Assembly (NCBI RefSeq): GCF_009184395.1
Contig: NZ_WEIC01000001.1
Span: 390,047-454,046 of the forward strand
DNA: 64,000 nucleotides
Direction of reading: 5' to 3'
Source of the DNA: Amylibacter sp. SFDW26
GTDB lineage: Bacteria > Pseudomonadota > Alphaproteobacteria > Rhodobacterales > Rhodobacteraceae
A program made the translations under genes and the position numbers. The notes under the pieces were generated by a model. It made no database searches, was not told where the DNA came from, and worked only from the letters and a program-made list of their open reading frames with translations. Below, piece by piece: positions 15,921 through 25,398 of the stretch. The stretch's first letter is position 1, and each line of letters begins with the position of its first letter.

Positions 15921-16799
15921 TTAAGCAATCTGTTTCTTGCGGGTTTCGGACCATATGTTCAAATAATTGGCGCTAAAGATAATAAGAGCGCCTAAAATGA
16001 CCAACAGATCAAGTGGCTCATTGTAAAAGAGCATGCCTATGATTGCGATGATGGGTAGCCTAGTGAAATCTATTGGCATGACAAATGTAGCTGGTGCCAA
16101 TTTAAGGGCTGTGGTCAGGCAAAGATGTGCGACAAGACCAGCAATGCCTATAACAGTTATCCATGGAATGTTTTCGGGCGTGGGTAGCGCAATATCGCCA
16201 TCATATCCTGCGCATATGATACCGAAGACCAATTGAATAGCTGTCATCCAAAACAGAATATTGGTGATCGTCTGGGTTTGCGTCAGCTTCTTTGTATAGA
16301 TAATTGCCACAGCAAAGCCGATTGCGCATAGGGCAGCTGCAATGATCCCTGTTGATATGCCTGCTGACCAAGGCCGTGTCACGATGAGAATGCCCACAAA
16401 GCCAATGAATATTGAGAGCATGCGAACCCGCGATAGACGTTCTGCTAATAAAAAAGGAGCTGCCAATGTGACCCAGATTGGTACAGAAAACTCAAAGGCA
16501 AATAGATGTGCCAAAGGAATTAGAGTTAAAGCATAGAACCAAAGGTTTTGCCCTACGAAATGACCGATATTACGTATAACGTGCAATCCCATTTGGCTGC
16601 GTTTGATTTCATCTGTCTTACCCATCCACGAAACAATGCAGACGAGAACAACCAAGCCTATCAATGAGCGGTACATCATGATCTCAAAGGTATCGAGTTG
16701 CAGGTTGATCTCACGTCCAGCGATGGCCATAGATGAAAATGAAACAATGGCACCGATCATCCAAAATGCGGCGCGAATAGGGTGGGTTTGACTGGTCAT
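15921..16799 (-). CDS. EamA/DMT family transporter
   Basis: The 292-residue protein has ten hydrophobic segments in two EamA domains, with MMYRSLIGLVVLV early and ALIIFSANYLNIW at the end. It resembles the RhaT/YedA-like and S-adenosylmethionine or carboxylate exporter branch, but no substrate can be named. The start at 16799 gives MTSQTHPIR; a GTG eight codons earlier is possible. It is a distant paralogue of the adjacent transporter, with 86 nt between them. Confidence 0.88.
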   Translation of the reverse strand: MTSQTHPIRAAFWMIGAIVSFSSMAIAGREINLQLDTFEIMMYRSLIGLVVLVCIVSWMGKTDEIKRSQMGLHVIRNIGHFVGQNLWFYALTLIPLAHLFAFEFSVPIWVTLAAPFLLAERLSRVRMLSIFIGFVGILIVTRPWSAGISTGIIAAALCAIGFAVAIIYTKKLTQTQTITNILFWMTAIQLVFGIICAGYDGDIALPTPENIPWITVIGIAGLVAHLCLTTALKLAPATFVMPIDFTRLPIIAIIGMLFYNEPLDLLVILGALIIFSANYLNIWSETRKKQIA

Positions 16800-16874
16800 A
16801 GGTAAGTGGTGGCTGTTGAACACAATACTGTCAAGCGGCTTCCAATAATGCGCTGGATACCGTAAGTTTTTTAC

Positions 16875-17486
16875 ATGAAGAAATACCTGTTCCTTTTTAT
16901 TATGTCACCTGTGGCAGCGCTTGCAGACGCTGTCCAAGATATTAATCGTGTCGTACATCAGATTTTCCCCAAAACCCCACCTGTGCAGTTTGTGGATGAT
17001 CTGACAGGGCTGTGCGGCTTTGGGAGTGGTGTGAATAAAGACATTGCGTATTGTACCAGTCAGAATGTTGTTTTTATACGTAAAGAACCTAAATCGGATA
17101 TGCGCGAAGCTTATGAGTTAGCGCATGTGATGGGGCATGCTGTTCAAGTGAAATACGGTGTTGCAGATATCGCTTTGCGTAAAATTACGGATCAACGTGA
17201 TCGAGAAACGGAACTGCGTGGGATGGTGACGCGGCAAGTGGAATGCATTGCAGGTGTATTATTCACACGCGCTGGGTTGCCGCGCGCGGATTTAAAGCGG
17301 CTCTATAAAAGCGAACCTTTTACAGACAGCCATTGGGGACGTGAACCTCTGCGCATTGGCCCAAAGGTTTCTATTGGATTGGGCGCGCGCGCTGAATGGT
17401 TTTCCAAAGGGCAGCAAACAGCACAGTTTGAAAGCTGTACGGTGGGTGAGATATCGGCAAATTTAATTGTGCAAGCAGCGCGATAA
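16875..17486 (+). CDS. degenerate neutral zinc metallopeptidase-like protein, secreted
   Basis: The 203-residue protein has a signal peptide (residues 1-18, cleavage after ALA). The core segment AYELAHVMGHAVQVKYG aligns with the zincin helix AYxxAHExGHHVQ of YpfJ-type neutral metallopeptidases. However the catalytic Glu after His84 is Val85 (HVMGH). The downstream ELQADCxAG motif is reduced to TRQVECIAG, so the third ligand is also altered. Cys47 and Cys60 may form a disulfide. It is probably a non-catalytic periplasmic binding or chaperone-like relative. It ends 1 nt from the convergent monooxygenase-family gene. Confidence 0.6.
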   Translation: MKKYLFLFIMSPVAALADAVQDINRVVHQIFPKTPPVQFVDDLTGLCGFGSGVNKDIAYCTSQNVVFIRKEPKSDMREAYELAHVMGHAVQVKYGVADIALRKITDQRDRETELRGMVTRQVECIAGVLFTRAGLPRADLKRLYKSEPFTDSHWGREPLRIGPKVSIGLGARAEWFSKGQQTAQFESCTVGEISANLIVQAAR

Positions 17487-17487
17487 A

Positions 17488-17775
17488 TTATGCTTCTTCT
17501 GTGATCTCATAAGTTCGCGGCATGCCTTTTGTAATCTTTGCCCATTCTGATTGACCCGTACGTATTTGGTGTTGATCAAATGCAGCGCGGTTTTGGAATA
17601 TTTCAGCAACCAGAAAACGCCCTTTAACATTTGGACAAGGGGTGACTTCGAATGAAATACAACCCTCTTCAGCGCGGGTTAAGGCTATGTGTTCTTGAAC
17701 GGCGATGTTGACCTCTTCAAATTTATCAGGTGGGGCGTCCATATAGCCGTTTAGGTGAATTTTTTTGTCAGTCAT
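17488..17775 (-). CDS. antibiotic biosynthesis monooxygenase (ABM) domain protein
   Basis: The 95-residue dimeric ferredoxin-like protein has the ABM pattern VQEHIALTRAEEGCISFEV in the middle and FLVAEIFQNRAAFDQHQ after it. Family members range from quinone monooxygenases to heme-degrading enzymes and many have no known substrate. The ATG at 17775 overlaps the stop of the upstream GFA gene by 8 nt (ATGACTGA), implying translational coupling. Confidence 0.82.
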   Translation of the reverse strand: MTDKKIHLNGYMDAPPDKFEEVNIAVQEHIALTRAEEGCISFEVTPCPNVKGRFLVAEIFQNRAAFDQHQIRTGQSEWAKITKGMPRTYEITEEA

Positions 17776-18124
17776 GTTCTTGTCCGTTAGCAAGTTTTAT
17801 ATCTGCATCAGCTGGCATATCGATATCGTCTAAACAGGCTATATTAACGCTGATCTCGTTGGGGTCGCGACGGCGTTTGTGATGGGTGTAAACTCCACAA
17901 TTTTTGCAAAAATAATGCTTTGCGATCTTCTTATTCCATTGATAGCATAGCAAGCTCTCCGCCCCAGCGGTCAGTCTGAAGTGAAACTTATGTTCCGCTT
18001 TCATCACGATGCCTTTTTTCTGGCAAAGGCTGCAATTACAACGGTAGATGTCTTTTAGGATATCATCAGACTGCACTTCGAAACGTACGGCGCCACAGTG
18101 GCATGATCCTCGGTGTAATTGCAT
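17768..18124 (-). CDS. GFA (glutathione-dependent formaldehyde-activating-like) zinc protein
   Basis: The 118-residue protein has the GFA/CENP-V zinc motifs: GSCHCGAVRFEV near the N-terminus, CNCSLCQKKG at about residue 29, and FCKNCGVYTHH at about residue 72. The seven cysteines would bind structural and catalytic Zn. The family includes S-hydroxymethylglutathione synthase, but most members have unknown substrates. It is co-transcribed with the ABM protein through overlapping stop and start. Confidence 0.88.
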   Translation of the reverse strand: MQLHRGSCHCGAVRFEVQSDDILKDIYRCNCSLCQKKGIVMKAEHKFHFRLTAGAESLLCYQWNKKIAKHYFCKNCGVYTHHKRRRDPNEISVNIACLDDIDMPADADIKLANGQEHD

Positions 18125-18145
18125 GATTTAATCCTTTTCTTTGGA

Positions 18146-18598
18146 TTAAATCCAACGACGGACTGTATTGCAATAGTTTGTGTAACTTTGCCCAAAGATA
18201 ACTTGAAGAGCTTCTTCTTCGGGGATGATCTGATAACGGTTCATATATTGAATGAAAGCTGGGATCGCGAGCAACCCAAACAAGCTGCCAAAATATATAC
18301 AAAACCCAGTTAAAATCATGGCCATGCCAACATACATAGGATTGCGTGATTGCGCGAAGAGCCCAGTGTCAACTAATGAACTGGCGGTTTCTGGTTGCAT
18401 CGGATTGATTGTCGTAGAGGCTTTTCTGAACTGAACATTTGCAATGATAATTGCAATCAAACCTGTAAGGATGCACCCGAATGCAATGGACAGAAATCTA
18501 CCAAAATATTCATTTGGGGCTGATATCGATGATAAATAGGCCAACCCGATAAAGATGAGTGTCACAATGGGTGGTGGTATCTTTTTTTCTAGGTTCAT
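18146..18598 (-). CDS. isoprenylcysteine carboxyl methyltransferase-like membrane protein
   Basis: The 150-residue membrane protein has four hydrophobic segments and the ICMT/PEMT signature SRNPMYVGMAM. It ends with the EEEAL-x-x-x-FG-x-x-Y-x-x-Y-x-x-x-VRRW pattern that binds S-adenosylmethionine. The acceptor in bacteria is usually unknown; lipids or small amines are possible. The ATG at 18598 gives MNLEKKIPP; an upstream GTG at 18631 is possible. Confidence 0.82.
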   Translation of the reverse strand: MNLEKKIPPPIVTLIFIGLAYLSSISAPNEYFGRFLSIAFGCILTGLIAIIIANVQFRKASTTINPMQPETASSLVDTGLFAQSRNPMYVGMAMILTGFCIYFGSLFGLLAIPAFIQYMNRYQIIPEEEALQVIFGQSYTNYCNTVRRWI

Positions 18599-18689
18599 TC
18601 GTTCTAATTCTTTTCGTACGGTGATTTTCACAATACCGTAGATTACGTGGTAAATACGTTCAAGCTACATTGGAATAATATCAATTACT

Positions 18690-19373
18690 TCATTTTGTGA
18701 ATTGCTGCATGAAACGTTCTTTATCTATGCGTGTGCGTTCTTTTCGGGCAGCATTTATCAATTTTTCTGGCATATTTATATGTGATATACCCTTGAGTGG
18801 CTTTGTCATAAACCAAGATGGATATTTTGAATAACCACTGTGTTCCGTTTTTCCTGTGACATTTACTGTTTTATCAAGTTGACTTGCGAAATGATTGACA
18901 GCCCATTTAACCAAAGGCCAATCATCGTGGTAATCATCGCCTGCCATTATGCCGCCCGGCTTTAATTTCTGGTACCACTTTATCAAAGTTGTGCCGCCTT
19001 CTTCGCCAGTATGAGCATAGCCATCAACATAAATGAAATCAAAAAAGTCATCTTTAAATAAATCGATAGCATCATCAAAAGTCATACGAAGAAGTTTGTA
19101 ATTTCGTCTTATACCAATGTGCTTTAAGGCTTTTTTATATTCTTCTGTGTCATGAGTGTCGGCATATACATCAACGCCATAGAATTGACGGAACTTTCCA
19201 GAGTCCATCATGCGTTTGGAAAAAACTCCAGAAGCAACACCAAGTTCTATGCCGAAGTTTGTTCCATCTGTAAGTTCATCAACAACATTATGGCGGAATA
19301 AATTTGGGTGCTTTTGAATGCGAACTATTGGAGTATTTTGCTTTGCAAGCGATTTTACTTCGTCCGTATTCAT
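18690..19373 (-). CDS. class I SAM-dependent methyltransferase
   Basis: The 227-residue protein has the SAM-binding glycine segment GIELGVASGVFSKRM (near residue 41), the ribose-binding acid in GVDVYADTHD, and FDFIYVDGYAHTGEEGG. This is the Methyltransf_24-type pattern of small O-methyltransferases. The C-terminus is Lys/Arg-rich. The substrate is unknown. GGAGGG precedes the ATG. It may be co-transcribed from upstream of guaA only by divergence; the two genes are tandem on the minus strand, guaA first. Confidence 0.85.
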   Translation of the reverse strand: MNTDEVKSLAKQNTPIVRIQKHPNLFRHNVVDELTDGTNFGIELGVASGVFSKRMMDSGKFRQFYGVDVYADTHDTEEYKKALKHIGIRRNYKLLRMTFDDAIDLFKDDFFDFIYVDGYAHTGEEGGTTLIKWYQKLKPGGIMAGDDYHDDWPLVKWAVNHFASQLDKTVNVTGKTEHSGYSKYPSWFMTKPLKGISHINMPEKLINAARKERTRIDKERFMQQFTK

Positions 19374-19407
19374 AATCCCTCCTACAGTTAAACTGTTTTT
19401 AACTTAC

Positions 19408-20970
19408 TTATTCCCACTCAATGGTTCCAGGTGGTTTTGATGTGATATCGTAAGTCACGCGGTTGATACCTTCGACCTCGTTGATGATGCGTGTTGCTGT
19501 TTCACCAAGAAACTCGTGGCTGTATGGATAGTAATCGGCTGTCATACCGTCCACAGATGTAACAGCACGTAGTGCGCATGCATAATCATATGTACGACCA
19601 TCGCCCATTACACCAACGGTGCGAACTGGCAGGATCGCAACAAAGGCTTGCCAGATATCGTCATACAGCCCGTGTTTGCGGATTTGATCGATATATACTG
19701 CATCGGCTTTGCGTAGAATTTCCAATTTCGGGCGTGTGATTTCACCTGGGCAACGGATTGCAAGACCTGGACCTGGGAAGGGATGACGTCCTACAAAACT
19801 TTCAGGGAGGCCAAGTTCACGGCCCAATGCACGCACTTCGTCTTTGAAGAGTTCACGTAGAGGCTCAACCAGCTTCATTCCCATCTTTTCAGGAAGTCCG
19901 CCCACGTTATGGTGTGATTTGATCGTGACCGATGGTCCGCCAGAAAAGCTAACACTTTCAATAACATCTGGGTACAGTGTACCTTGAGCAAGGAACTTTG
20001 CGCCGCCTACGGATTTTGCGTGTTTTTCGAATACATCAATAAACAACTTGCCAATAATCTTACGCTTGGTTTCTGGGTCGGATTGCCCGTCCAATTCGCC
20101 AAGGAACAATTCTTGTTCTTCGGCGTGGATCAATTTCATCTTGTAATGGTCACGGAACATTTTGACGACTTCTTCGCCTTCGCCCATACGCAGCAGGCCA
20201 TGATCCACAAACACACATGTCAATTGGTCCCCAATTGCTTCGTGTATCAAAACGGCTGCAACCGAACTGTCTACACCGCCTGATAAGCCACAAATAACTT
20301 GTTCGTCGCCCACTTGTTCACGAATAGCAGCAATCGCTTGTTCGCGGTAGGCGCCCATTGTCCAGTCACCTGTGAAGCCAGCGAGTTTCACAAAGTTTTC
20401 GTATAGCTTTGCACCATTTGGTGTGTGATGCACTTCTGGATGGAATTGCACAGCAAAGAAATTACGATCAAGATCAGCGGTTACAGCGTAAGGGGCGTTT
20501 GGCGATGTGCCGTAAACCTTAAAGCCGTCAGCGATTTTGGATACGTGGTCGCCGTGGCTCATCCAGACTTGTTCTTTATCGTCTGCGAACCAACCCTCAA
20601 GAATAGAAAGTTTATCGTCGGTTGGTGTTACATAAGCACGACCGAATTCTGCGGTGCCGTGACCACGATCCACTTGGCCGCCTAATTGGCTCATCATTAC
20701 TTGTTGGCCATAACAGATGCCAAGCACTGGCAAACCCATATCAAACAGGGCCTGTGGTGCGCGCGGGCTGTCTTCGTCAATCACGCTGCATGGGCCACCT
20801 GATAGGATTACGGCCTTTGGTGCGAAGTCTTTGATAAAGGCTTCATCAACATTTTGATAAGGGTGGATTTCGCAATAAACGCTCAACTCGCGTAAGCGAC
20901 GCGCGATAAGCTGCGTAACTTGGCTGCCGAAGTCTATGATTAAAAGGCGGTCATGTGATTGTGTGCTCAT
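19408..20970 (-). CDS. guaA: GMP synthase (glutamine-hydrolysing)
   Basis: The 520-residue enzyme aminates XMP to GMP. The class I amidotransferase domain (residues 1-205) has the nucleophile Cys in LGICYGQQ and the His-Glu pair in FHPEVHHT. The ATP-pyrophosphatase domain has the PP-loop GLSGGVDSS. The dimerisation domain ends in [11 protein letters not shown]. All motifs and the length are standard. It is divergent from the mttB-like gene. Confidence 0.98.
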   Translation of the reverse strand: MSTQSHDRLLIIDFGSQVTQLIARRLRELSVYCEIHPYQNVDEAFIKDFAPKAVILSGGPCSVIDEDSPRAPQALFDMGLPVLGICYGQQVMMSQLGGQVDRGHGTAEFGRAYVTPTDDKLSILEGWFADDKEQVWMSHGDHVSKIADGFKVYGTSPNAPYAVTADLDRNFFAVQFHPEVHHTPNGAKLYENFVKLAGFTGDWTMGAYREQAIAAIREQVGDEQVICGLSGGVDSSVAAVLIHEAIGDQLTCVFVDHGLLRMGEGEEVVKMFRDHYKMKLIHAEEQELFLGELDGQSDPETKRKIIGKLFIDVFEKHAKSVGGAKFLAQGTLYPDVIESVSFSGGPSVTIKSHHNVGGLPEKMGMKLVEPLRELFKDEVRALGRELGLPESFVGRHPFPGPGLAIRCPGEITRPKLEILRKADAVYIDQIRKHGLYDDIWQAFVAILPVRTVGVMGDGRTYDYACALRAVTSVDGMTADYYPYSHEFLGETATRIINEVEGINRVTYDITSKPPGTIEWE

Positions 20971-21139
20971 GAGCGGGGTTTATTAACCTACGCGGATTCG
21001 CGCAAGAGCTGTTTGCGCAAGGCCGTTATGATGAAACCGACAGATATGTCGCTCATGTCACAAATTGTGCGAATTTGCGGGATGGGAAATGTGCTAATAG
21101 ATTAGGGTGAACTGGAAACATTACATCTGGGGATTCTAA

Positions 21140-22696
21140 ATGTCAGAAGCAGCCACATCCGAACGTTCAGGTCGTCGTCGTGTACGCGGAGGTGGCGGTG
21201 CCGCACGCCGCGCAGAGCGTACAGCCGTTAAAATAGAAGCGGCAAAGTATATCGAGCGTAACATTCCGAACTTTGAAGTTCTGAATGAAGAGGCACTGCA
21301 AATCATTGAAACCAATGCGGAAACGATTTTGGAAGAAGTTGGTGTTAACTTTCTAGATAACCCAGCAGCATTGGATCTTTGGCGCGAAGCGGGGGCAGAT
21401 GTTGATGGTGAACGTGTCCGCATTCCACGTGGTTTGGCACGCAAATTGATTGCAACTGCGCCGTCTGAATATGTACAATATGCGCGCAATCCTGATCGCA
21501 ATGTGCGTGTCGGTGGCAATTCTATGGTGTTGGCACCTGTCTACGGGCCTCCGTTCGTGCGCGATATAGATGGTGGCCGTCGGTATGCAACGATGGATGA
21601 TTTCCAAAAGTTTGTGAAACTGACATATATGTCCAAATGGCTGCATCATTCGGGTGGGACTGTGTGTGAGCCAACGGATGTTGCGGTTAATAAACGTCAC
21701 TTGGATATGCTTTACGCACATATGACGCTAAGTGATAAGCCATATATGGGGTCTGTTACGGCACCTGAACGGGCAGAAGATTCTGTAAAGATGTCTGAAA
21801 TCCTGTTTGGTGAAAGCGTTGCCAACAAAACGGTTATGACATCGCTTATCAACATCAACTCTCCGATGACGTTTGACGATATCATGATGGGTGCGATGGA
21901 GATTTATGCAAAGAACAACCAAGCTTGTATTGTATCCCCCTTCATTGTGGGTGGTGCTATGGCGCCTGTTTCTGTTGCAGGAACACTTACGCAAGTATTG
22001 GCAGAAGGCTTAGCAGGGGTTGCGTATAATCAGTTGTGTAACCCAGGTGCGCCTGTGATTTTTGGTGCTTTTGTGACATCCATCGATATGAACTCTGGTG
22101 CGCCGACATTTGGTACGCCCGAAGCCAGCAAAATCCTATATGGTGCTGGTCAATTGGCGCGGCGTCTTGGCTTACCATTTCGTTCGGGGGGATCCCTTTG
22201 TGGGTCGAAGCTGCCTGATGCACAGGCCGCTTATGAAACAGCGAATACATTGAATGCTGCGTTATTGGGCGGTGTAAACTTCTGTCTGCATGCCGCTGGT
22301 TGGTTAGAGGGCGGTTTGGTTGCCTCTTTTGAGAAATTCGTGATGGATGCAGATCAGTTGGGTGTTTTACACTCTGTAGCTGAAGGCGTTGATATGTCTG
22401 AGAATGGCCAAGGTATGGGTGCTATTCGTGAAGTGGGGCCAGGTGGTCACTATCTGGGATGTGAACATACGCAAGCCAATTTCAAAAGCGCTTTCTGGCG
22501 GTCTGAGGTTTTGGATTACAAACCGTATGAAACTTGGGAAGAAGATGGCGCAAAAGATACAATGACACTTGCCAATGAACGGGTGAAAAAGTTGCTGAAT
22601 GATTATCAGCAACCTACCATTGATCCAGCCGTTGATGAAGCGTTGAAAGCTTACATTACAAAACGCAAAGAAAGCGAACCAGACGCTTTTGGTTAA
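21140..22696 (+). CDS. trimethylamine methyltransferase family protein (MttB/MtgB-like, non-pyrrolysine)
   Basis: The 518-residue protein belongs to the MttB superfamily: a TIM-barrel with NINSPMTFDDIMMGAMEI, VSPFIVGGAMAPVSVAGT and CNPGAPVIFGAF. There is no in-frame UAG, so it is a non-pyrrolysine member, the branch that includes glycine-betaine methyltransferase MtgB. The N-terminus is unusually Arg/Gly-rich (residues 10-27). Such enzymes pass a methyl group to a corrinoid protein, but no corrinoid protein or reductase gene lies next to it. GGGGA lies upstream of the ATG. It shares a TTAA stop overlap with the next gene. Confidence 0.9.
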   Translation: MSEAATSERSGRRRVRGGGGAARRAERTAVKIEAAKYIERNIPNFEVLNEEALQIIETNAETILEEVGVNFLDNPAALDLWREAGADVDGERVRIPRGLARKLIATAPSEYVQYARNPDRNVRVGGNSMVLAPVYGPPFVRDIDGGRRYATMDDFQKFVKLTYMSKWLHHSGGTVCEPTDVAVNKRHLDMLYAHMTLSDKPYMGSVTAPERAEDSVKMSEILFGESVANKTVMTSLININSPMTFDDIMMGAMEIYAKNNQACIVSPFIVGGAMAPVSVAGTLTQVLAEGLAGVAYNQLCNPGAPVIFGAFVTSIDMNSGAPTFGTPEASKILYGAGQLARRLGLPFRSGGSLCGSKLPDAQAAYETANTLNAALLGGVNFCLHAAGWLEGGLVASFEKFVMDADQLGVLHSVAEGVDMSENGQGMGAIREVGPGGHYLGCEHTQANFKSAFWRSEVLDYKPYETWEEDGAKDTMTLANERVKKLLNDYQQPTIDPAVDEALKAYITKRKESEPDAFG

Positions 22697-22980
22697 GTAA
22701 CCCGCGCTTTCGGCAACAGATATAATTCTTGCAGCAATGCGGTCATGATTTGAATGTGTTTGTTCATATCATAGGCCGCATTTCCGCTTTTACGGGCCTC
22801 TTCCAATTCAATTTCACGATCGCTGAGGTGCGTGATATTCTGATTGTGATCGGATAAGGCACGTGCCCCCAATATCTTTTTAAGATCAGTTTCTCTGCGA
22901 TAGCTTTGCAGGCCAATTTTTGCGGCTTGCATCAAAATTTTCGGGCGTAAAATTTTTTGAAAAATCTCAGTTGGGTACAT
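22693..22980 (-). CDS. DUF6477-like small conserved protein
   Basis: The 95-residue protein is Lys/Arg-rich and helical, with LRPKILMQAAKIGLQSYRRE followed by HLSDREIELEEARKSGNAAY. I associate this pattern with the DUF6477 family of Rhodobacterales, of unknown function. I chose the ATG at 22980 because AAGGAG sits 6 nt upstream; the ATG two codons earlier would abut that site. It is divergent from the DUF6456-like gene, a pairing that suggests a shared control region. Confidence 0.75.
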   Translation of the reverse strand: MYPTEIFQKILRPKILMQAAKIGLQSYRRETDLKKILGARALSDHNQNITHLSDREIELEEARKSGNAAYDMNKHIQIMTALLQELYLLPKARVT

Positions 22981-23166
22981 TCTCATCTCCTTTTTGGATG
23001 AGTATCGGACAGAATTTCAAGTGTTGCGTATTTTGTAACAGTGCGAACGTATCGTTTTCTATTGATTACGATTTGGAAACAATGATTGGCTCACCGTGTT
23101 AATTTTAAAGAGTTTTTCAGGAGTTCAATCTTAATTTGTATTAACCAAAAATGAACGGAGGGAGAT

Positions 23167-24231
23167 TTGCAGACCGTTTCGCTGCCAGAATTACAAGAAT
23201 ACATTGATCACGTTGAAAAAGGTATTTCATTACGCCGTATTGCCCAAAGGGATGGGGTGCATCCCTCTACAGTTTTGCGCAGGGTCCGCAAAATTGAAGC
23301 AAAGCGCGATGACCCGCTTTTAGATGATATTTTGACGCGTATTGGTCAAAAAAAACCTATTTTAAAGACACAGAAAGAACCAAAAATGATTGCAGAAGCC
23401 TTAAATAATTCAGCGCAAACCGATAAAGATATAATGCGTATTTTGCGTCGATTATCGGAACAGAACTCATTTTTAGTAATGTCGCTAGATTTACCAAAAG
23501 CTGTCGTGATGCGAGGAGCAGGTAAAAATCAGGTGCGATCGGCTGTTTTATCACGAGACCTTGGTCAGGATTTATTGGTTAAGGATTTTATAGAATTGAT
23601 TGGTGGGGGGAAGTTTAACCGTTATGAGATCACCCATGCAGGGCGATTGGCTTTGAAACGTATGGCATCTGAAGTGCAATCGCAAAAGCAACCACAAGGA
23701 TTTGCCGAAGCAGTCACACCGTTTCAAGGTCAGCATATTGAATGGGGGGAGCGTACGGTTTCAAGCGATGATGGTAAATCGCGTGAACAAATACGGGTGA
23801 ACTTGCGTGAAAGTCCAATCAATTCTTTAGGTCGTAAAAAAGGTAAGAATGGAGAACCGTTCTTGGGGCAAGATTTATTACAAGCAGGCGAACGATTGCG
23901 CGAAGATTTTGAATTGGCGCAAATGGGACCACGTGTTGCGCAAAACTGGGATCGGTTTTTGGTTGGTTCTGATCGAGGCAACTTTGGATCTAGCGAAGGT
24001 GGTGGATCATCACAGGCGCAAAGCCGCTTTCATAAAGCGTTAACGGCTTTAGGGCCTGGATTGGGGGATATTGCATTGCGCTGTTGTTGTTTTCTGGAAG
24101 GTTTGGAAGCCGCAGAAAAGCGTATGGGTTGGTCGGCACGTTCGGGCAAAGTGGTATTGCGCATTGCACTGCAACGTTTGCGTTCGCATTATAATGAAGC
24201 TTACGGCGGTGTGTCTGACCGTATTGGTTAA
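23167..24231 (+). CDS. DUF6456-like helix-turn-helix protein
   Basis: The 354-residue protein starts with a resolvase-like helix-turn-helix (residues 14-42, [20 protein letters not shown]). A second winged-helix-like segment lies at about 95-175. A C-terminal DUF6456-type domain (about 235-350) contains [27 protein letters not shown]. It is therefore a likely DNA-binding regulator. The start is a TTG at 23167, strongly supported by CGGAGGGAGA just upstream. It is divergent from the DUF6477-like gene and overlaps the convergent tpiA by a TTAA stop. Confidence 0.8.
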   Translation: MQTVSLPELQEYIDHVEKGISLRRIAQRDGVHPSTVLRRVRKIEAKRDDPLLDDILTRIGQKKPILKTQKEPKMIAEALNNSAQTDKDIMRILRRLSEQNSFLVMSLDLPKAVVMRGAGKNQVRSAVLSRDLGQDLLVKDFIELIGGGKFNRYEITHAGRLALKRMASEVQSQKQPQGFAEAVTPFQGQHIEWGERTVSSDDGKSREQIRVNLRESPINSLGRKKGKNGEPFLGQDLLQAGERLREDFELAQMGPRVAQNWDRFLVGSDRGNFGSSEGGGSSQAQSRFHKALTALGPGLGDIALRCCCFLEGLEAAEKRMGWSARSGKVVLRIALQRLRSHYNEAYGGVSDRIG

Positions 24232-24965
24232 CTTAATGCTGCTATAACTTGAGAGAAGTCAGCCGCTTTCAGGCTGGCTCCGCCCACCAAACCGCCATCC
24301 ACATTGGATACGGCCGCAATATCAGCAGCATTCTTAGGGTTCATGGAACCGCCGTATAGCAAACGAACAGAGCGCCCAACACCTTCTCCAAAGCGGCGTT
24401 CAAGACGCATACGAATAAAATCGTGAACTTCGCCTATTTGATCCAATGTTGGTGTCAAACCTGTGCCAATCGCCCAAACGGGCTCGTAAGCGACCACAAG
24501 ATTTTCACCAGTGGCATTATCAGGAATAGAAGCTGCCAATTGCCCGCCAATGATATCAATGGTGTTTGACGCTTCACGTTGGGCAAGGCTTTCACCGACG
24601 CAGACAATTGCAGTTAAGCCATTGCTCCAAGCCGTTCTAGTTTTCTCGCGCACAAGTTCATCCGTTTCTCCGTGATCTTCGCGACGTTCTGAATGACCAA
24701 GGATAACGTATTGTGCGCCGCAATCCGCCAACATAGCGGCAGAGATATCGCCAGTATGGGCCCCAGAGGCATCTGCATGGCAATCTTGGCCGCCAACGAT
24801 GATGTCGTTTGAGATAGAGGTCATAGACTGCACCAATGTGGCAGGGGGACAAATAAGCACTTCACAAGATGCTTTTACAGCTACTTCTGATAATGTTTTG
24901 ATTTCCTGCAAGCTTTCCCGCAGGCCATTCATCTTCCAATTGCCCGCCGCCAATTTTTTGCGCAT
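24228..24965 (-). CDS. tpiA: triosephosphate isomerase
   Basis: The 245-residue TIM-barrel enzyme interconverts dihydroxyacetone phosphate and glyceraldehyde 3-phosphate. The catalytic residues are Lys11 (AAGNWKMNG), His in VILGHSERR, and Glu in [12 protein letters not shown]. The phosphate loop is [11 protein letters not shown]. It lies downstream of the A-type Fe-S carrier, with 5 nt between them. Confidence 0.98.
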   Translation of the reverse strand: MRKKLAAGNWKMNGLRESLQEIKTLSEVAVKASCEVLICPPATLVQSMTSISNDIIVGGQDCHADASGAHTGDISAAMLADCGAQYVILGHSERREDHGETDELVREKTRTAWSNGLTAIVCVGESLAQREASNTIDIIGGQLAASIPDNATGENLVVAYEPVWAIGTGLTPTLDQIGEVHDFIRMRLERRFGEGVGRSVRLLYGGSMNPKNAADIAAVSNVDGGLVGGASLKAADFSQVIAALS

Positions 24966-24970
24966 TTTAA

Positions 24971-25321
24971 TTACATACCTTCAAATTTAATAGATTCACC
25001 ACATCCACATGCCTCAGAGACATTTGGGTTGTTGAATTTAAAGCCCGCTTCCAAAAGCGAGACCTCATAGTCAATTTCAGTGCCAAACAAAAACATTTGA
25101 GCCATAGGTGCAATCATCACCACGGCGCCGTTTTGTTCTACAACCTCATCATTTGGATCAATCTCATCGACATAATCCATTGTGTATTCCATACCTGCGC
25201 AGCCGCCTTTTTTGACGCCTACACGCAGGCCTTTTTTGCCACCATCAGACATAAGCTTTGCGATTTGAACCGCAGCTTTTTCAGTGATTGTGACCGCTTG
25301 TTTTCCAGGGATCCCGAACAT
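24971..25321 (-). CDS. A-type iron-sulfur carrier protein (ErpA/SufA-like)
   Basis: The 116-residue protein has the three conserved cysteines of A-type carriers: GGCAGMEY (Cys41) and the C-terminal EACGCGES pair. It delivers Fe-S clusters to apoproteins. It could be called IscA, SufA or ErpA; the sequence alone does not settle which. No other Fe-S genes adjoin it; the gene forms a likely operon with tpiA. Confidence 0.93.
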   Translation of the reverse strand: MFGIPGKQAVTITEKAAVQIAKLMSDGGKKGLRVGVKKGGCAGMEYTMDYVDEIDPNDEVVEQNGAVVMIAPMAQMFLFGTEIDYEVSLLEAGFKFNNPNVSEACGCGESIKFEGM

Positions 25322-25398
25322 TTTATCCGTTCCATCTCATATGTTTAATTTGTATGTAGTACGAGAAACCGCATTGCTCAAGAGATAGGACATCATTC

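Noticed and set aside
23131-23146. CtrA box before the DUF6456-like gene
   Set aside because: TTAA and TTAACC are 6 nt apart, not the 7 of the consensus, so I do not claim it.
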